This document shows, piece by piece, positions 18,065-29,531 of a DNA stretch of 64,000 nt (its first letter is position 1; every line of letters starts with the position of its first letter). A model generated the notes under the pieces. The model did not search any database. It was not told where the DNA came from and worked only from the letters and a program-made list of their open reading frames with translations. Both the position numbers and the translations under genes were made by a program. Source of the stretch: Pseudomonadota bacterium (GTDB taxonomy: Bacteria; Pseudomonadota; Alphaproteobacteria; SHVP01); contig JAQBYN010000013.1 of NCBI GenBank assembly GCA_027622715.1, forward strand, positions 16,750 through 80,749. The letters are read 5' to 3'.

Positions 18065-19356
18065 TGCTGCAAGATAAGGATCGTATTTTTACGAACCTCT
18101 ACGGTGTCCACGATTGGCGCCTCGCTGGTGCACGGGCGCGCGGCGACTGGAGCAACACCAAGGCGCTGCTCGATCTTGGGCGCGACAAGATTATTGAAGA
18201 AGTCAAGGCGTCCGGGCTGCGCGGCCGCGGCGGCGCAGGCTTTCCGACCGGTCTCAAATGGTCGTTCATGCCCAAGCAATCGGATGGCCGACCTCACTAT
18301 TTGATCGTGAATGCCGACGAGGGCGAACCGGGCACGTGCAAAGACCGCGACCTGATGCGTCACGACCCACACAAATTGCTTGAAGGGTGTTTGATCGCAG
18401 GCTTCGCGATGGGTGCGCACGCTTGTTACATCTACATTCGCGGCGAATTTATTCGCGAGGCCGAACACTTAGAGGCAGCGATCGCCGAAGCCAATGACGC
18501 GGGCTTGCTCGGCAAAAACGCGTGCGGCTCGGGATGGCAATACGACATTTACGTTCACCGTGGTGCCGGCGCCTATATCTGCGGCGAAGAAATGGCGCTG
18601 ATCGAGAGTCTCGAAGGCAAGAAGGGTCAGCCCCGCCTAAAACCGCCGTTTCCCGCAAACATGGGGGTCTGGGGCTCACCGACCACAGTAAACAACGTGG
18701 AAAGCATAGCCGTTGTACCGACCATCCTGCGCCGCGGCGGGGCATGGTTCGCGGGCTTCGGTCGCGAGCGAAACACCGGCACCAAAGTATTCTGCATCTC
18801 CGGGCACGTGAACAACCCGTGCAACGTCGAGGAGGAGATGGGCATTCCATTGCGCGAATTGATTGAGAAACACGCAGGCGGTGTCCAAGGCGGTTGGGAC
18901 AATCTTCTTGCCATCATCCCCGGCGGATCCTCTGTCCGAATGTTGCCACGATCAATATGCGACACCGTTCTCATGGATTTCGACGCCCTTGCCGCCGAAG
19001 GGTCCGGTCTAGGGACTGCTGCTGTCATCGTCATGGACAAAAGCACGGACATCGTTGCGGCAATTGCCCGACTGTCCAAGTTCTATATGCACGAGAGCTG
19101 CGGTCAGTGTACGCCGTGCCGCGAAGGAACGGGCTGGATGTGGCGGGTTATGGAGCGGCTGGCGAAGGGTGACGCACACGTCGAGGAAATAGACCTCCTC
19201 TTGAACGTCGCGAGCCAAGTTGAAGGCCACACGATTTGCGCCCACGGGGATGCCAGTGCTTGGCCGATCCAAGGATTAATGCGCCACTTCCGCCCGGAAG
19301 TTGAGCGGCGTCTTTTGGAAAAACAGCGGGCCACGTCCGCATCGCAAGCGGCCTAG
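18064..19356 (+). CDS. nuoF: NADH-quinone oxidoreductase subunit F
   Basis: A 430-residue (51 kDa family) subunit that binds NADH and FMN and holds the [4Fe-4S] cluster N3. The glycine-rich dinucleotide loop is [16 protein letters not shown], the FMN-side motif is [14 protein letters not shown], and the cluster ligands lie in [12 protein letters not shown] plus a later Cys in GHTICAHGD. This is the electron entry point of complex I. The start overlaps the nuoE stop by one base and nuoG follows after 8 bases. Confidence 0.97.
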   Translation: MLQDKDRIFTNLYGVHDWRLAGARARGDWSNTKALLDLGRDKIIEEVKASGLRGRGGAGFPTGLKWSFMPKQSDGRPHYLIVNADEGEPGTCKDRDLMRHDPHKLLEGCLIAGFAMGAHACYIYIRGEFIREAEHLEAAIAEANDAGLLGKNACGSGWQYDIYVHRGAGAYICGEEMALIESLEGKKGQPRLKPPFPANMGVWGSPTTVNNVESIAVVPTILRRGGAWFAGFGRERNTGTKVFCISGHVNNPCNVEEEMGIPLRELIEKHAGGVQGGWDNLLAIIPGGSSVRMLPRSICDTVLMDFDALAAEGSGLGTAAVIVMDKSTDIVAAIARLSKFYMHESCGQCTPCREGTGWMWRVMERLAKGDAHVEEIDLLLNVASQVEGHTICAHGDASAWPIQGLMRHFRPEVERRLLEKQRATSASQAA

Positions 19357-19364
19357 GACCAAGC

Positions 19365-21425
19365 ATGTCGACGCTCAACATCGACGGCAATGAAATCACG
19401 GTCGAGGACGGCCTCACCGTACTCCAGGCCTGCGAGATCGCCGGTGCCGAGGTGCCAAGGTTCTGCTATCACGACCGTCTGTCCATCGCCGGAAATTGCC
19501 GGATGTGCTTGGTCGAGATGGAAAAATCGCCCAAGCCCATCGCGTCATGCGCCATGCCGGTCGCGAACGGCATGGTCATCTACACGAATTCCGCGTCGGT
19601 TAAGAAGGCACGTGAAGGCGTGATGGAATTCTTGCTCATCAATCATCCGCTCGACTGCCCGATTTGCGATCAGGGCGGCGAATGCGATCTGCAGGACCAG
19701 GCGATGGCGTTTGGCCGCGATCGCAACCGCTACATCGAGAACAAAAGAGCGGTGAAGGACAAAGATCTCGGGCCATTAGTCAAGACGATCATGACGCGCT
19801 GCATTCACTGCACACGGTGTATCCGCTTTGCGACGGAAGTTGCGGGCGTCGATGAGCTCGGCGCGACCGGACGCGGCGAGGAGATGGAAGTTGGCACCTA
19901 CGTAGAACGGGCGCTGACTTCCGAGCTATCGGGAAACATCATCGACCTTTGTCCGGTTGGGGCGCTGACCTCAAAACCGTATTCCTTTACCGCGCGCTCG
20001 TGGGAGCTCAGGAAAACTCAAACGATCGATGTTATGGATGCCGTCGGCAGCAATATTCGGGTCGATGCGCGGGGCCGCGAGATCATGCGAGTTCTCCCGC
20101 GGCTCAACGAAGAAATCAACGAGGAATGGATCTCCGACAAGACGCGGTTCGCGTGCGACGGTTTGCAACGCGGCCGCCTCGATAGGCCCTATGTCCGAAA
20201 GGACGGCAAGCTGGTCGCCGTTTCCTGGGCCGAAGCGTTCGAGACTATTGCGAATCGCATCCGGTCTCTCGACGGTGCTCGAATTGCGGCTATTGCCGGC
20301 GACCTTGTCGACGCCGAGGCAATGGTCGCACTCAAAGACCTTATGGGCGCATTGGGCTCGCAACATATCGATTGCCGCCAGGACGGCGCGAAACTCGATC
20401 CCAAGGTTCGTGCAAGCTACCTGTTCAATAGCGGGATTGCCGGCATTGAAGACTCCGACGCGTTGCTGTTGATCGGCACCAACCCTCGGTGGGAAGCACC
20501 GCTCGTCAATGCGCGAATTCGCAAGCGTTGGCTCGTCGGTAATTACCTCATTGGCCTTGTCGGCGAGCGCCGGGATTTGACGTACCAGACAGACCATCTC
20601 GGGGCCGGCCCGGAATCGTTGCGTGATATCCTTAACGATGGCGCATTTTCCGACGCGCTGAAAAAAGCACAGCGTCCGATGCTGATCGTCGGGCAGGGCG
20701 CACTGGCGCGGCCCGACGGCGCGGCTATCCTCGATATGGCACGCGAACTCGCCGAGAAGTACGGTTTCATTACCGACGATTGGAATGGTTTCAACGTCCT
20801 GCACACCGCGGCGGCGCGCGTCGGCGGCCTCGATCTAGGATTTGTTCCCGGGCCAAACGGACAGGACGTCAACGGAATCCTTGCAGGCGTCGAGTCGGGC
20901 TCCATCGAGGTGGTCTACCTGATGGGGGCGGACGAACTCGATATGAAGCGCCTACAGAAGGCGTTTGTGATTTACCAAGGGCACCACGGTGACGCCGGTG
21001 CCGCTGGTGCGGATGTCGTGCTACCGGGCGCGGCCTACACCGAAAAAGCCGGGACCTACGTCAACACGGAGGGCAGGGTTCAGCGCGCGCTTAGGGCCGC
21101 TTTCCCGCCGGGCGAAGCGCGAGAAGATTGGGCCATTATTCGGGCGCTGTCGGAGCGCCTTCGGCACCAGCTTCCATACGATACGCTGGAGCAGGTTCGT
21201 GAACGCTTGGTCGCGGTCGCGGCGTCTTTTGGGGAACCGGACGTCCTGCCGGTACTGCCGTGGAAAACCTTTGGCATGGCTGGTGAGACTACCGCCCAGC
21301 CATTCGTCACGCCGATCACCGATTTCTATCTAACGAACGCCGTGAGTCGGGCGTCGGAGACCATGAACCAGTGCAGTGCCTCCTATGGTGCAAATGGACA
21401 GCCCGGGACGGGTACCGATGGCTAA
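19365..21425 (+). CDS. nuoG: NADH-quinone oxidoreductase subunit G
   Basis: A 686-residue (75 kDa family) subunit. The N-terminal ferredoxin domain shows [19 protein letters not shown] for the [2Fe-2S] cluster, then the His/Cys cluster region [17 protein letters not shown], and the ligands [10 protein letters not shown] for N4-type [4Fe-4S] clusters. The C-terminal molybdopterin-oxidoreductase-like domain (about 220-600) has no cofactor-binding role in this family. It is close to the mitochondrial-type length and lacks the extra cluster N7 seen in some bacteria. The last 8 bases overlap the nuoH start. Confidence 0.96.
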   Translation: MSTLNIDGNEITVEDGLTVLQACEIAGAEVPRFCYHDRLSIAGNCRMCLVEMEKSPKPIASCAMPVANGMVIYTNSASVKKAREGVMEFLLINHPLDCPICDQGGECDLQDQAMAFGRDRNRYIENKRAVKDKDLGPLVKTIMTRCIHCTRCIRFATEVAGVDELGATGRGEEMEVGTYVERALTSELSGNIIDLCPVGALTSKPYSFTARSWELRKTQTIDVMDAVGSNIRVDARGREIMRVLPRLNEEINEEWISDKTRFACDGLQRGRLDRPYVRKDGKLVAVSWAEAFETIANRIRSLDGARIAAIAGDLVDAEAMVALKDLMGALGSQHIDCRQDGAKLDPKVRASYLFNSGIAGIEDSDALLLIGTNPRWEAPLVNARIRKRWLVGNYLIGLVGERRDLTYQTDHLGAGPESLRDILNDGAFSDALKKAQRPMLIVGQGALARPDGAAILDMARELAEKYGFITDDWNGFNVLHTAAARVGGLDLGFVPGPNGQDVNGILAGVESGSIEVVYLMGADELDMKRLQKAFVIYQGHHGDAGAAGADVVLPGAAYTEKAGTYVNTEGRVQRALRAAFPPGEAREDWAIIRALSERLRHQLPYDTLEQVRERLVAVAASFGEPDVLPVLPWKTFGMAGETTAQPFVTPITDFYLTNAVSRASETMNQCSASYGANGQPGTGTDG

Positions 21426-22431
21426 TTTCTGGATCGACTGGCTGGCGCCTTTTCTAATCATCGTTGCGCAGATACTCGCGGTCGCGCTGCCGGTCGCGGT
21501 AAGCGTCGCTTTCGTCGTCTACTTTGAACGAAAAGTGTTTGCCGCGATGACGCTACGCCGTGGGCCAAACGTCGTCGGCCCCTGGGGCGTCCTTCAGTCC
21601 TTCGCCGATTTCATCAAGATATTCTTCAAAGAAACCATCATTCCGACCGGGGCCAACAAGGTCGTGTTCTTGGCCGCGCCGGTTGTGACATTCATTCTCG
21701 CCTTCATCGCATGGGCCGTTGTCCCATTCGCGCCGGGCTGGGTCATTGCCGACATTAATGTGGGCATTCTCTACTTGTTTGCGGTTTCGTCCCTCGGCGT
21801 CTACGGCATCGTGATGGCTGGATGGGCGAGCAACTCGCGCTATCCGTTCCTCGGCGCACTCCGTTCCGCCGCTCAAATGGTGTCCTACGAAGTCTCCATG
21901 GGGTTCGTCATTGTGACGGTCCTTCTCGTCGTCGGATCGTTGAACCTTAGTGACATCGTCAAAGCCCAGGAAACCTTCTGGTTTGCCCTGCCGCTATTTC
22001 CGATGTTCATCATCTTTTTCATCTCGGCATTGGCCGAAACCAATCGCCACCCGTTTGACCTTCCTGAAGCGGAGTCTGAACTCGTGGCCGGTTACCAAGT
22101 CGAGTACTCGGCAATCGCCTTTGTTCTGTTCTTCCTTGCTGAATACGCGAACATGATCCTAATGAGCGCGATGACGGCTATTTTGTTCTTGGGCGGTTGG
22201 CTGCCGCCATTCGATATCGCTCCGTTCACGTGGGTTCCGGGCCCGATTTGGTTCATCCTAAAAATCGTGTTCTTGCTGTTCGTGTTTGTTTGGGTGCGGG
22301 CCACATTTCCGCGCTACCGCTACGATCAGCTGATGCGGCTTGGCTGGAAGGTATTTCTACCGTTCTCACTTCTATGGGTCGTCCTCACGGCAGGTGTGCT
22401 CGTGTTTTTCGACCTTTTGCCGCAGGGATAG
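21418..22431 (+). CDS. nuoH: NADH-quinone oxidoreductase subunit H
   Basis: A 337-residue membrane subunit (ND1 family) with about eight helices that joins the membrane arm to the quinone chamber. Visible family motifs are [23 protein letters not shown] after the first helix (shown here as the region near residues 30-52) and the acidic loop [20 protein letters not shown] chose the ATG at 21418 because the frame upstream only repeats the end of nuoG in another register, so the two genes overlap by 8 bases. nuoI follows after 3 bases. Confidence 0.95.
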   Translation: MANFWIDWLAPFLIIVAQILAVALPVAVSVAFVVYFERKVFAAMTLRRGPNVVGPWGVLQSFADFIKIFFKETIIPTGANKVVFLAAPVVTFILAFIAWAVVPFAPGWVIADINVGILYLFAVSSLGVYGIVMAGWASNSRYPFLGALRSAAQMVSYEVSMGFVIVTVLLVVGSLNLSDIVKAQETFWFALPLFPMFIIFFISALAETNRHPFDLPEAESELVAGYQVEYSAIAFVLFFLAEYANMILMSAMTAILFLGGWLPPFDIAPFTWVPGPIWFILKIVFLLFVFVWVRATFPRYRYDQLMRLGWKVFLPFSLLWVVLTAGVLVFFDLLPQG

Positions 22432-22434
22432 GCG

Positions 22435-22923
22435 ATGGCATTTCTTGACCAGGGTGTTCGTTCCCTTTTTCTTGTTGAGCTCGTCAAAGGCATGGCGCTG
22501 ACGTTCAGCTACATGTTCAAGAAGAAGGTAACGATCAACTATCCTTTCGAAAAAGGTGCGTTAAGTCCGCGTTTTCGCGGTGAGCACGCATTGCGACGTT
22601 ACCCGAACGGCGAGGAACGTTGTATTGCCTGCAAACTATGCGAAGCGGTTTGTCCGGCCCAGGCAATTACTATTGAAGCGGAGCCACGGGCCGACGGATC
22701 CAGGCGCACCACCCGGTACGACATAGACATGACAAAGTGCATCTATTGCGGATTTTGTCAGGAAGCCTGCCCCGTTGATGCCATCGTCGAAGGGCCGAAT
22801 TTTGAGTTCGCCGCGGAGACTCGCGAAGAACTCCTCTACGACAAAGACAAACTTCTCGCGAACGGCGACCGGTGGGAGCGTGAAATAGCCTCCAACCTCG
22901 CCAAAGACGCGCCGTACAGGTAG
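22435..22923 (+). CDS. nuoI: NADH-quinone oxidoreductase subunit I
   Basis: A 162-residue (TYKY family) subunit carrying clusters N6a and N6b. Two ferredoxin motifs are visible: [16 protein letters not shown] and [16 protein letters not shown]. An amphipathic N-terminal helix ([16 protein letters not shown]) anchors it on the membrane side. It links NuoG to NuoB electronically. It sits between nuoH and nuoJ in the standard order; nuoJ follows after 11 bases. Confidence 0.97.
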   Translation: MAFLDQGVRSLFLVELVKGMALTFSYMFKKKVTINYPFEKGALSPRFRGEHALRRYPNGEERCIACKLCEAVCPAQAITIEAEPRADGSRRTTRYDIDMTKCIYCGFCQEACPVDAIVEGPNFEFAAETREELLYDKDKLLANGDRWEREIASNLAKDAPYR

Positions 22924-22934
22924 AACGCCGCACC

Positions 22935-23549
22935 ATGATTCTTTCCGCCATCGCATTCTACGTATTCGCCGCTATCATCATTGCGTCGGCAGTGCTGGTT
23001 GTCAGCGCGCGTAACCCGGTGCATTCCGTTTTCTTCTTGATCTTGGCCTTCTTTAATGCGGCCGGGATATTTGTACTCGCGGGGGCTGAGTTTCTGGCGA
23101 TGATCTTGGTCATCGTTTATGTCGGCGCGGTCGCCGTGCTCTTCATGTTTGTCGTGATGATGCTCGATATCAACTTTGTCAGGCTGCGGGAGGGGTTCCT
23201 TCAATATCTCCCCGTGGGTGCGCTGGTAGGCATCATTCTCCTCATCGAGTTGGTCTTCATCGTCACGACGCAGGTCAATGTGCCCGAGGTCTTGGCAATT
23301 AGTGGGGCGCCGACGCCGAATATCAGCGAAGTAACGAATACGCATGCGTTGGGCCGGCTCATCTACACGCGATACATCTACCTTTTCCAGGCAGGTGGTT
23401 TGATCCTTCTGGTCGCCATGATTGGCGCGATCGTTCTGACCTTGAGAGAACGGCCAGGCGTTCGTAAACAACGAATTTCGGATCAAGTCGGGCGCAGCCG
23501 CTCCGATTCCATCGAGATCAAAAAAGTATCCCCGGGGAACGGGATCTGA
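22935..23549 (+). CDS. nuoJ: NADH-quinone oxidoreductase subunit J
   Basis: A 204-residue membrane subunit (ND6 family) with five predicted helices. It shows the conserved stretch [20 protein letters not shown], and the third-helix region [20 protein letters not shown], which holds the pi-bulge segment tied to coupling. The tail after about residue 175 is hydrophilic and variable. The stop overlaps the nuoK start by one base (TGATGG), a coupled arrangement seen in most nuo operons. Confidence 0.95.
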   Translation: MILSAIAFYVFAAIIIASAVLVVSARNPVHSVFFLILAFFNAAGIFVLAGAEFLAMILVIVYVGAVAVLFMFVVMMLDINFVRLREGFLQYLPVGALVGIILLIELVFIVTTQVNVPEVLAISGAPTPNISEVTNTHALGRLIYTRYIYLFQAGGLILLVAMIGAIVLTLRERPGVRKQRISDQVGRSRSDSIEIKKVSPGNGI

Positions 23550-23857
23550 TGGAAATCGGGATCGGACACTACCTAACCGTCGGCGCGATTCTTTTTACGA
23601 TCGGCGTGTTCGGGATTTTTCTGAACAGAAAGAACGTCATCATCATCCTGATGTCGATTGAGCTGATTCTCCTCGCGGTCAACATCAATTTAGTTGGATT
23701 TTCCGCACACCTGAACGATCTGGTCGGGCAAGTTTTTGCAATGTTTGTTCTCACGGTCGCCGCCGCTGAGGCAGCGATCGGACTGGCAATTTTGGTGGTT
23801 TATTTCCGGAACCGGGGAACGATCGAAGTCGAAGACATAAGCGTGATGAAGGGGTAG
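23549..23857 (+). CDS. nuoK: NADH-quinone oxidoreductase subunit K
   Basis: A 102-residue membrane subunit (ND4L family) with three helices. The two conserved membrane glutamates used in proton transfer are visible, in [17 protein letters not shown] and in [15 protein letters not shown]. Length and order are normal. nuoL begins 6 bases after the stop. Confidence 0.96.
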   Translation: MEIGIGHYLTVGAILFTIGVFGIFLNRKNVIIILMSIELILLAVNINLVGFSAHLNDLVGQVFAMFVLTVAAAEAAIGLAILVVYFRNRGTIEVEDISVMKG

Positions 23858-23863
23858 GGGAGA

Positions 23864-25804
23864 ATGATGTTCATCCTCATTGTTTTCCTGCCCGGCATTG
23901 CGGCCCTCATTGCCGGTTTGTATGGTCGCTTGCTCGGCGATCGACCGGCCCAATTGATCACAAGTTTCGCCGTTACGCTTAGCGCGATCCTTTCAATCGT
24001 CGCCTTCTTCCAGATCACGGGCACTGATGAGGTTGAGCGAATCCAGGTTCTTCACTGGATATCCTCCGGCGGATTGGATTTTTCGTGGGCGATCCTTGTC
24101 GACCCCCTGACGGCCGTCATGTTCGTCGTTGTGAACGGCGTCTCTGCGCTGGTTCACTGGTACTCCATCGGCTACATGAGCCACGATCCCCACAAGCCGC
24201 GATTTTTTGCCTATTTGTCGCTCTTCACCTTCGCCATGCTCATGCTGGTGTCGGCTGACAATTTCGTACAATTGTTCTTCGGTTGGGAAGGCGTCGGCCT
24301 CGCGTCATATCTGCTCATCGGCTTTTGGTTCGACAAACCTGCCGCCAACGCGGCGGCAATCAAGGCCTTCCTGGTAAACCGAATCGGCGACTTCGGTTTT
24401 GCCTTGGGAATCATGGCGATCTTCCTGGTATTCAACTCCGTCGATTACGCAACGGTGTTCGAAAAAGCGCCCGACGTTGCAGGTACATCTATCGGGTTCC
24501 TCGGCATGGAGCTCGATACGCTGACCGTCATCACCTTCTTGTTGTTTATCGGCGCGATGGGTAAATCCGCCCAAATTTTCCTGCACACGTGGCTCCCTGA
24601 TGCGATGGAAGGACCGACGCCGGTTTCAGCGTTGATTCATGCCGCAACGATGGTAACTGCGGGCGTGTTCCTTGTTGCTCGAACATCACCACTGTTCGAA
24701 TTGGCTCCGATCACGTTGGGCTTTGTCACGGTCGTTGGTGCGGTGACGGCGCTTTTTGCGGGCACGGTCGCGCTCGCCCAAAACGATATCAAGCGAGTCA
24801 TTGCCTATTCCACATGCAGTCAGCTGGGCTACATGTTTTTTGCTGCAGGCCTGTCGGCCTATTCAGTGGCGATTTTCCATCTCTTCACCCATGCGTTTTT
24901 CAAGGCGCTGTTGTTCCTCGGCGCAGGCTCGGTCATCCATGCGATGTCCGACGAGCAGGATATGCGCCGGATGGGCGGTCTGTTTAGCCTCATGCCATTG
25001 ACCGGTACCATGATGTGGATTGGTTCGATTTCATTGGCCGGAATTGGCATATCCGGAGTCTTTGGATTCTCCGGTTTCTATTCAAAAGACCTGATTCTTG
25101 AGGTCGCATGGGCATCGGACGCCTTTGGCGCCAACCTGGCCTATTGGGTCGGGCTGGCGGTCGCACTCTTAACGGCCCTCTATTCCGGTCGCCTTCTGTT
25201 TATGACTTTTCATGGCAAGGCCCGCGCCAGCCAGTCTGCGATGGCGCACGCCCACGAAGCACCGTTGAGCATGAACATCCCGAATATGGTGCTTACCCTT
25301 GGTGCGGTACTGGCGGGGATATTCGCGGTCCACGGCTTCACGGAAAGCGAAGAGTTCTGGGGCGACTCTTTGTTCATGCTGGAGGAAAGCGTCGCCATTC
25401 TTGAGGCCGCCCATCACCTGCCGTTCTGGGTGAAGATGATCCCAGTGCTCGCCGGACTACTAGGGTTGCTTTTGGCTTGGTATTTCTACATTCGGCGCCC
25501 GGACTTGCCCGCGAAGATCGCTGAAGCCAACCGGCCGCTCTACCAGTTTCTCCTGAACAAGTGGTACTTCGACGAGATTTATGAGGCGCTGCTGGTTCGG
25601 CCGATGAAGCTCCTCGGGTATGCGCTTTGGCGGATTGGCGATGGACGCATTATTGATGGCTTCGGCCCAGATGGTTTTGCCGCCCTGGTCATGGGCTTGG
25701 CCCGCCGATCTGCTGCCCTGCAATCTGGATTCCTCTACCATTATGCTTTCGCGATGCTGATCGGGGTTGCGGTCCTGGTTTCCTGGTTCCTTTTCTTCGG
25801 TTAG
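23864..25804 (+). CDS. nuoL: NADH-quinone oxidoreductase subunit L
   Basis: A 646-residue antiporter-like subunit (ND5 family) at the far end of the membrane arm. Helix motifs include FVQLFFGWEGVGLASYLLIG with its conserved Glu, the key lysine region GKSAQIFLHTWLPDAMEGPT, and the His-rich FHLFTHAFFKALLFLGAG. The C-terminal part holds the long lateral helix and the last membrane segment. It pumps one of the protons per NADH. nuoM follows after 6 bases. Confidence 0.96.
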   Translation: MMFILIVFLPGIAALIAGLYGRLLGDRPAQLITSFAVTLSAILSIVAFFQITGTDEVERIQVLHWISSGGLDFSWAILVDPLTAVMFVVVNGVSALVHWYSIGYMSHDPHKPRFFAYLSLFTFAMLMLVSADNFVQLFFGWEGVGLASYLLIGFWFDKPAANAAAIKAFLVNRIGDFGFALGIMAIFLVFNSVDYATVFEKAPDVAGTSIGFLGMELDTLTVITFLLFIGAMGKSAQIFLHTWLPDAMEGPTPVSALIHAATMVTAGVFLVARTSPLFELAPITLGFVTVVGAVTALFAGTVALAQNDIKRVIAYSTCSQLGYMFFAAGLSAYSVAIFHLFTHAFFKALLFLGAGSVIHAMSDEQDMRRMGGLFSLMPLTGTMMWIGSISLAGIGISGVFGFSGFYSKDLILEVAWASDAFGANLAYWVGLAVALLTALYSGRLLFMTFHGKARASQSAMAHAHEAPLSMNIPNMVLTLGAVLAGIFAVHGFTESEEFWGDSLFMLEESVAILEAAHHLPFWVKMIPVLAGLLGLLLAWYFYIRRPDLPAKIAEANRPLYQFLLNKWYFDEIYEALLVRPMKLLGYALWRIGDGRIIDGFGPDGFAALVMGLARRSAALQSGFLYHYAFAMLIGVAVLVSWFLFFG

Positions 25805-25810
25805 CACCCA

Positions 25811-27322
25811 ATGTCTGATTGGCCTCTTCTCTCGCTCGTCATTTTCGTGCCCCTCGTGGGCGCGTTGTTCATCCTGATGATTCGAGGGGACGACGCGATC
25901 GTCGCCCGCAATGCAAAGTTCGTTGCGCTTTGGACCACTCTTGGAAACTTCATCCTTTCCATACCGTTGTGGGCCGGGTTCGATACTCAGGACGCGGGTT
26001 TTCAGTTCGTCGAGCGCTACGCATGGCTATCGGACTCGATCACCTACCATGTGGGCATCGACGGCATCTCGATGCTCTTCATCATCTTGTCCACGTTCTT
26101 GATGCCAATCTGTGTCCTGGCGAGCTGGGATTCGATCAAGACGAGGGTCAAGGAATACATGATCGCCTTTCTGGTCATGGAAACGACCATGATCGGCGTG
26201 TTCTCCTCACTCGATTTTGTTCTGTTCTATTTGTTCTTCGAGGGCGGCCTTATCCCGATGTTCCTGATCATCGGGATTTGGGGTGGCGCAAATCGGATCT
26301 ACGCGACGTTCAAGTTCTTCCTCTACACGTTGCTTGGTTCGGTCCTGATGTTGTTGGCCATCATGGCCATGTTCTTCGAAGCCGGGACAACCGACATACC
26401 GACCCTGATCGCACACGGGTTCGATCCGTCGCTGCAGAATTGGTTGTGGCTTGCCTTCCTCGCATCCTTTGCCGTCAAGGTTCCGATGTGGCCGGTGCAT
26501 ACGTGGTTGCCCGATGCCCACGTTGAAGCGCCGACGGCCGGCTCTGTCATTCTGGCTGCCGTGCTCCTCAAAATGGGAGCATATGGGTTCTTGCGGTTCT
26601 CCATCCCCATGCTCCCCGACGCGACTGTCTATTTCACGCCGCTGATCTTCACGCTAAGCGTTATCGCGGTGATCTACGCCTCACTGGTCGCGTTGATGCA
26701 GGAGGACATGAAGAAGCTCGTGGCCTATTCCTCTGTCGCGCATATGGGTTTCGTAACGATCGGGATATTCACGTTTACCCAGCAGGGTATAGAGGGCGGC
26801 ATTTTTCAGATGCTCAGCCACGGCTTAATTTCCGGTGCACTATTTCTCTGCGTCGGGATTGTTTATGACCGCATGCATACCCGCCAAATCGCGAGTTACG
26901 GCGGGCTAGTCCACCGAATGCCGCGCTACGCCGCCTTTTTTATGATCTTTACGCTGGCAAACGTCGGCCTCCCCGGAACCTCAGGTTTTGTGGGTGAGTT
27001 TCTGGTGCTCGTCGGCGTATTCCAAGTCAATACGTGGGTCGCACTCCTCGCAACCTCGGGCATTATTCTCAGCGCGGGCTACGCCCTGTGGCTCTATCGT
27101 CGGGTCATCTTCGGGGTACTCGATAAAGCTGAGTTAAAGAGCATCCTCGATCTTACCCCACGCGAAGTCGCGATCCTCGCGCCCCTCTTAGGCGCGGTCG
27201 TCTTCTTTGGCGTTTACCCTCAGCCCCTGCTCGAGGTGATGCATGTGTCGGTAGAAAACCTCATCACTCAGCACCAAGCGGCTCTCGAGATAGCGCGTTC
27301 GGTTCTCGTGGCCGGAAAGTAG
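25811..27322 (+). CDS. nuoM: NADH-quinone oxidoreductase subunit M
   Basis: A 503-residue antiporter-like subunit (ND4 family). It shows the conserved Glu in [20 protein letters not shown] context ([19 protein letters not shown]), the lysine motif [20 protein letters not shown] and the second lysine region [17 protein letters not shown]. About 14 membrane segments are expected. It stands between nuoL and nuoN in the usual order, with only 6 and 4 bases of spacing, consistent with one transcript. Confidence 0.96.
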   Translation: MSDWPLLSLVIFVPLVGALFILMIRGDDAIVARNAKFVALWTTLGNFILSIPLWAGFDTQDAGFQFVERYAWLSDSITYHVGIDGISMLFIILSTFLMPICVLASWDSIKTRVKEYMIAFLVMETTMIGVFSSLDFVLFYLFFEGGLIPMFLIIGIWGGANRIYATFKFFLYTLLGSVLMLLAIMAMFFEAGTTDIPTLIAHGFDPSLQNWLWLAFLASFAVKVPMWPVHTWLPDAHVEAPTAGSVILAAVLLKMGAYGFLRFSIPMLPDATVYFTPLIFTLSVIAVIYASLVALMQEDMKKLVAYSSVAHMGFVTIGIFTFTQQGIEGGIFQMLSHGLISGALFLCVGIVYDRMHTRQIASYGGLVHRMPRYAAFFMIFTLANVGLPGTSGFVGEFLVLVGVFQVNTWVALLATSGIILSAGYALWLYRRVIFGVLDKAELKSILDLTPREVAILAPLLGAVVFFGVYPQPLLEVMHVSVENLITQHQAALEIARSVLVAGK

Positions 27323-27326
27323 CGCG

Positions 27327-28778
27327 ATGCCGCAAGCTCCTGTTCCAGACATCCTGCCGGCCCTGCCGGAAATCTGGCTCGCTGTTGCAGCGATGCTTTT
27401 GCTGATGGTCGGCGCGTTCCGCGGGAACGCCAGTACGCGGATGGTGTCTTGGCTAGCGGTCGTTGCTGTGGCTATCGCATTTGTTCTGGTTCTTTCAGGC
27501 TCAAAAGAAACGGGCACAACCTTCGCAGGCATGTTCGTCGTCGACTCGTTTTCGACATTTGCTAAGGAGCTAATCCTCGTCGGCACTGCGGCCACTTTGG
27601 TCATGTCGATGGACTACATTCGCCGGGAAGGCATGGAACGCTTTGAGTTCCCGGTGCTCATCCTCTTGGCCACCATCGGCATGATGATGATGGTTTCGGC
27701 CAACGACTTGATTTCGCTCTACGTGGGCATCGAGCTTCAAAGTTTGGCACTTTATGTCATCGCCGCTTTCAAGCGAGACACGCTCAAATCCACAGAGGCA
27801 GGCCTTAAGTACTTCGTTCTCGGCGCGCTCTCTTCGGGCATGCTTCTCTACGGTGCGTCGCTGATTTATGGGTTCACCGGGTCCACAAACTTTGAGGCTA
27901 TTGGCGCCCTCTATACGCAGGCAGGGCAAGAACCATCGATCGGACTGATTGTCGGACTGGTGTTCTTGATTTCCGGCTTGGCATTCAAGGTTTCTGCGGT
28001 GCCGTTCCATATGTGGACGCCGGATGTCTACGAGGGCGCATCGACCCCGGCCACGGCTTTTTTCGCTATTGCCCCGAAAGTCGCGGCGATGACTCTTTTG
28101 GTCCGCGTCTTAATCGCGCCGTTCTTTGGCGCGGTCGACGACTGGCAACAGATCATCACCTTAATAGCCATTCTATCTATGGGATACGGGGCGTTCGCCG
28201 CGCTGCGCCAAGCCAACATCAAACGCCTCATGGCCTACAGCTCTATCGGTCACATGGGTTTTGCCTTGGTCGGCTTGGCCGCAGGTACCGAACAAGGTGT
28301 CCAGAGCGTTCTTATCTATTTGCTGATTTACTTGGTCATGAATATCGGGGCCTTTGCGGCCATCCTCACAATGCGCGTGAAGGGTCAAATGGTCGAGGGG
28401 ATCGACGACCTTGCTGGCCTCGGCAGAAATAACCCGATGCTGGCTTTGGTCCTAGCCATCCTATTTTTCTCGTTGGCAGGCATCCCTCCGTTGGCGGGGT
28501 TCTTCGGAAAATTCTACGTCTTCCTCGCCGCGATCGACGCCCAGCTCTACACCCTCGCGGTCCTCGGCGTCCTTTCGAGCGTCGTTGGCGCGTACTACTA
28601 CCTCCGGATCATCAAGGTCATGTATTTTGACGAGCCAGCCGAATCCTTCGAGCGCCCGATTGGACGCGAAATGACATTGATCCTCGGCGCATCGACCCTA
28701 TTCACCGCTTTCTTTGTCGTCTTCCCGGGCCCATTTTTGGCCTGGACACAGCAAGCGGCGGCCGCGCTGCTTCCTTGA
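27327..28778 (+). CDS. nuoN: NADH-quinone oxidoreductase subunit N
   Basis: A 483-residue antiporter-like subunit (ND2 family), the third proton channel of the membrane arm. Visible motifs are [20 protein letters not shown] with the conserved Glu, [20 protein letters not shown] with the central lysine, and [17 protein letters not shown]. It closes the 14-gene nuo set. Its TGA shares bases with the TTG start of the biotin ligase gene, so transcription and perhaps translation continue into the cofactor genes. Confidence 0.96.
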   Translation: MPQAPVPDILPALPEIWLAVAAMLLLMVGAFRGNASTRMVSWLAVVAVAIAFVLVLSGSKETGTTFAGMFVVDSFSTFAKELILVGTAATLVMSMDYIRREGMERFEFPVLILLATIGMMMMVSANDLISLYVGIELQSLALYVIAAFKRDTLKSTEAGLKYFVLGALSSGMLLYGASLIYGFTGSTNFEAIGALYTQAGQEPSIGLIVGLVFLISGLAFKVSAVPFHMWTPDVYEGASTPATAFFAIAPKVAAMTLLVRVLIAPFFGAVDDWQQIITLIAILSMGYGAFAALRQANIKRLMAYSSIGHMGFALVGLAAGTEQGVQSVLIYLLIYLVMNIGAFAAILTMRVKGQMVEGIDDLAGLGRNNPMLALVLAILFFSLAGIPPLAGFFGKFYVFLAAIDAQLYTLAVLGVLSSVVGAYYYLRIIKVMYFDEPAESFERPIGREMTLILGASTLFTAFFVVFPGPFLAWTQQAAAALLP

Positions 28779-29527
28779 GCAAGATCGTCGCCGATTTCTT
28801 CATTCGGCACGCGCTCGACCAGACCCGCAGTACCAACGATATCGCGCGGGAACTCGCTGAAATGGGCGCGCCGGAAGGCATGTTGGTTACCGCGCGCCGC
28901 CAGACAGCCGGACGGGGCAGGCGGGGTAACGCCTGGGAATCAACCGAGGGAAACGTTTTTCTCTCTCTCGTTTTGCGTCCCCAGGGCTCCGCCCAAGTCG
29001 CGGCGCAGGTTTCCTTCGTGATGGCAAATGCAGTGCGCGAGTTGGTTGCTCACCGCATACCCGGCGTTCCGATCCAATTGAAATGGCCAAATGACGTACT
29101 GTGTGACGGGAAGAAAATCTCGGGCATCCTTCTGGAAGCTGGGGCCCCGTCCGACGGCGGCATCGCGTGGTTGATCGCCGGACTCGGAATCAATGTCTCG
29201 ACAAAGCCGGCGTCTCGAACAGACGCAACGGCTTTGCACTATGAAGGTGACACGAGGAGCGATGCCGATACTGTGATTGCTGACTTCTGCGAACGGTTCT
29301 TGTCTTGGTATGAGAAGTGGCAACTGGATGGCTTCGAGGCGGTCCGTACGGCCTGGTTGGCCCACGCACACGGTCTAGCGCGGCCGATACAGATCCGTCT
29401 GCCGCATGAGATCATTGACGCGATCTTTGACGGCGTCGACGAAACTGGCGCACTCTTGGCGCGACTGGCCGACGGGAGCCTTAGAAAAGTGACCGGCGGT
29501 GAAGTCTATTTCGGCTCTCCTGGATAA
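28775..29527 (+). CDS. birA: biotin--[acetyl-CoA-carboxylase] ligase
   Basis: A 250-residue class I biotin protein ligase that activates biotin with ATP and attaches it to the carrier protein of acetyl-CoA carboxylase and related enzymes. The catalytic motifs are present: [12 protein letters not shown], the biotinyl-AMP loop [14 protein letters not shown], and QLKWPNDVL. It has no N-terminal helix-turn-helix, so unlike E. coli BirA it is not expected to repress biotin genes. The start is TTG at 28775, overlapping the nuoN stop (TTGA). This nuoN-birA-coaX-rnj order recurs in many alphaproteobacteria. Confidence 0.94.
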   Translation: MSKIVADFFIRHALDQTRSTNDIARELAEMGAPEGMLVTARRQTAGRGRRGNAWESTEGNVFLSLVLRPQGSAQVAAQVSFVMANAVRELVAHRIPGVPIQLKWPNDVLCDGKKISGILLEAGAPSDGGIAWLIAGLGINVSTKPASRTDATALHYEGDTRSDADTVIADFCERFLSWYEKWQLDGFEAVRTAWLAHAHGLARPIQIRLPHEIIDAIFDGVDETGALLARLADGSLRKVTGGEVYFGSPG

Positions 29528-29531
29528 GACG

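Noticed and set aside
19971..20804. A 277-codon antisense open frame within nuoG
   Set aside because: It is opposite a gene with intact cluster motifs and has no domain or signal. Long antisense frames are common in GC-rich genes.
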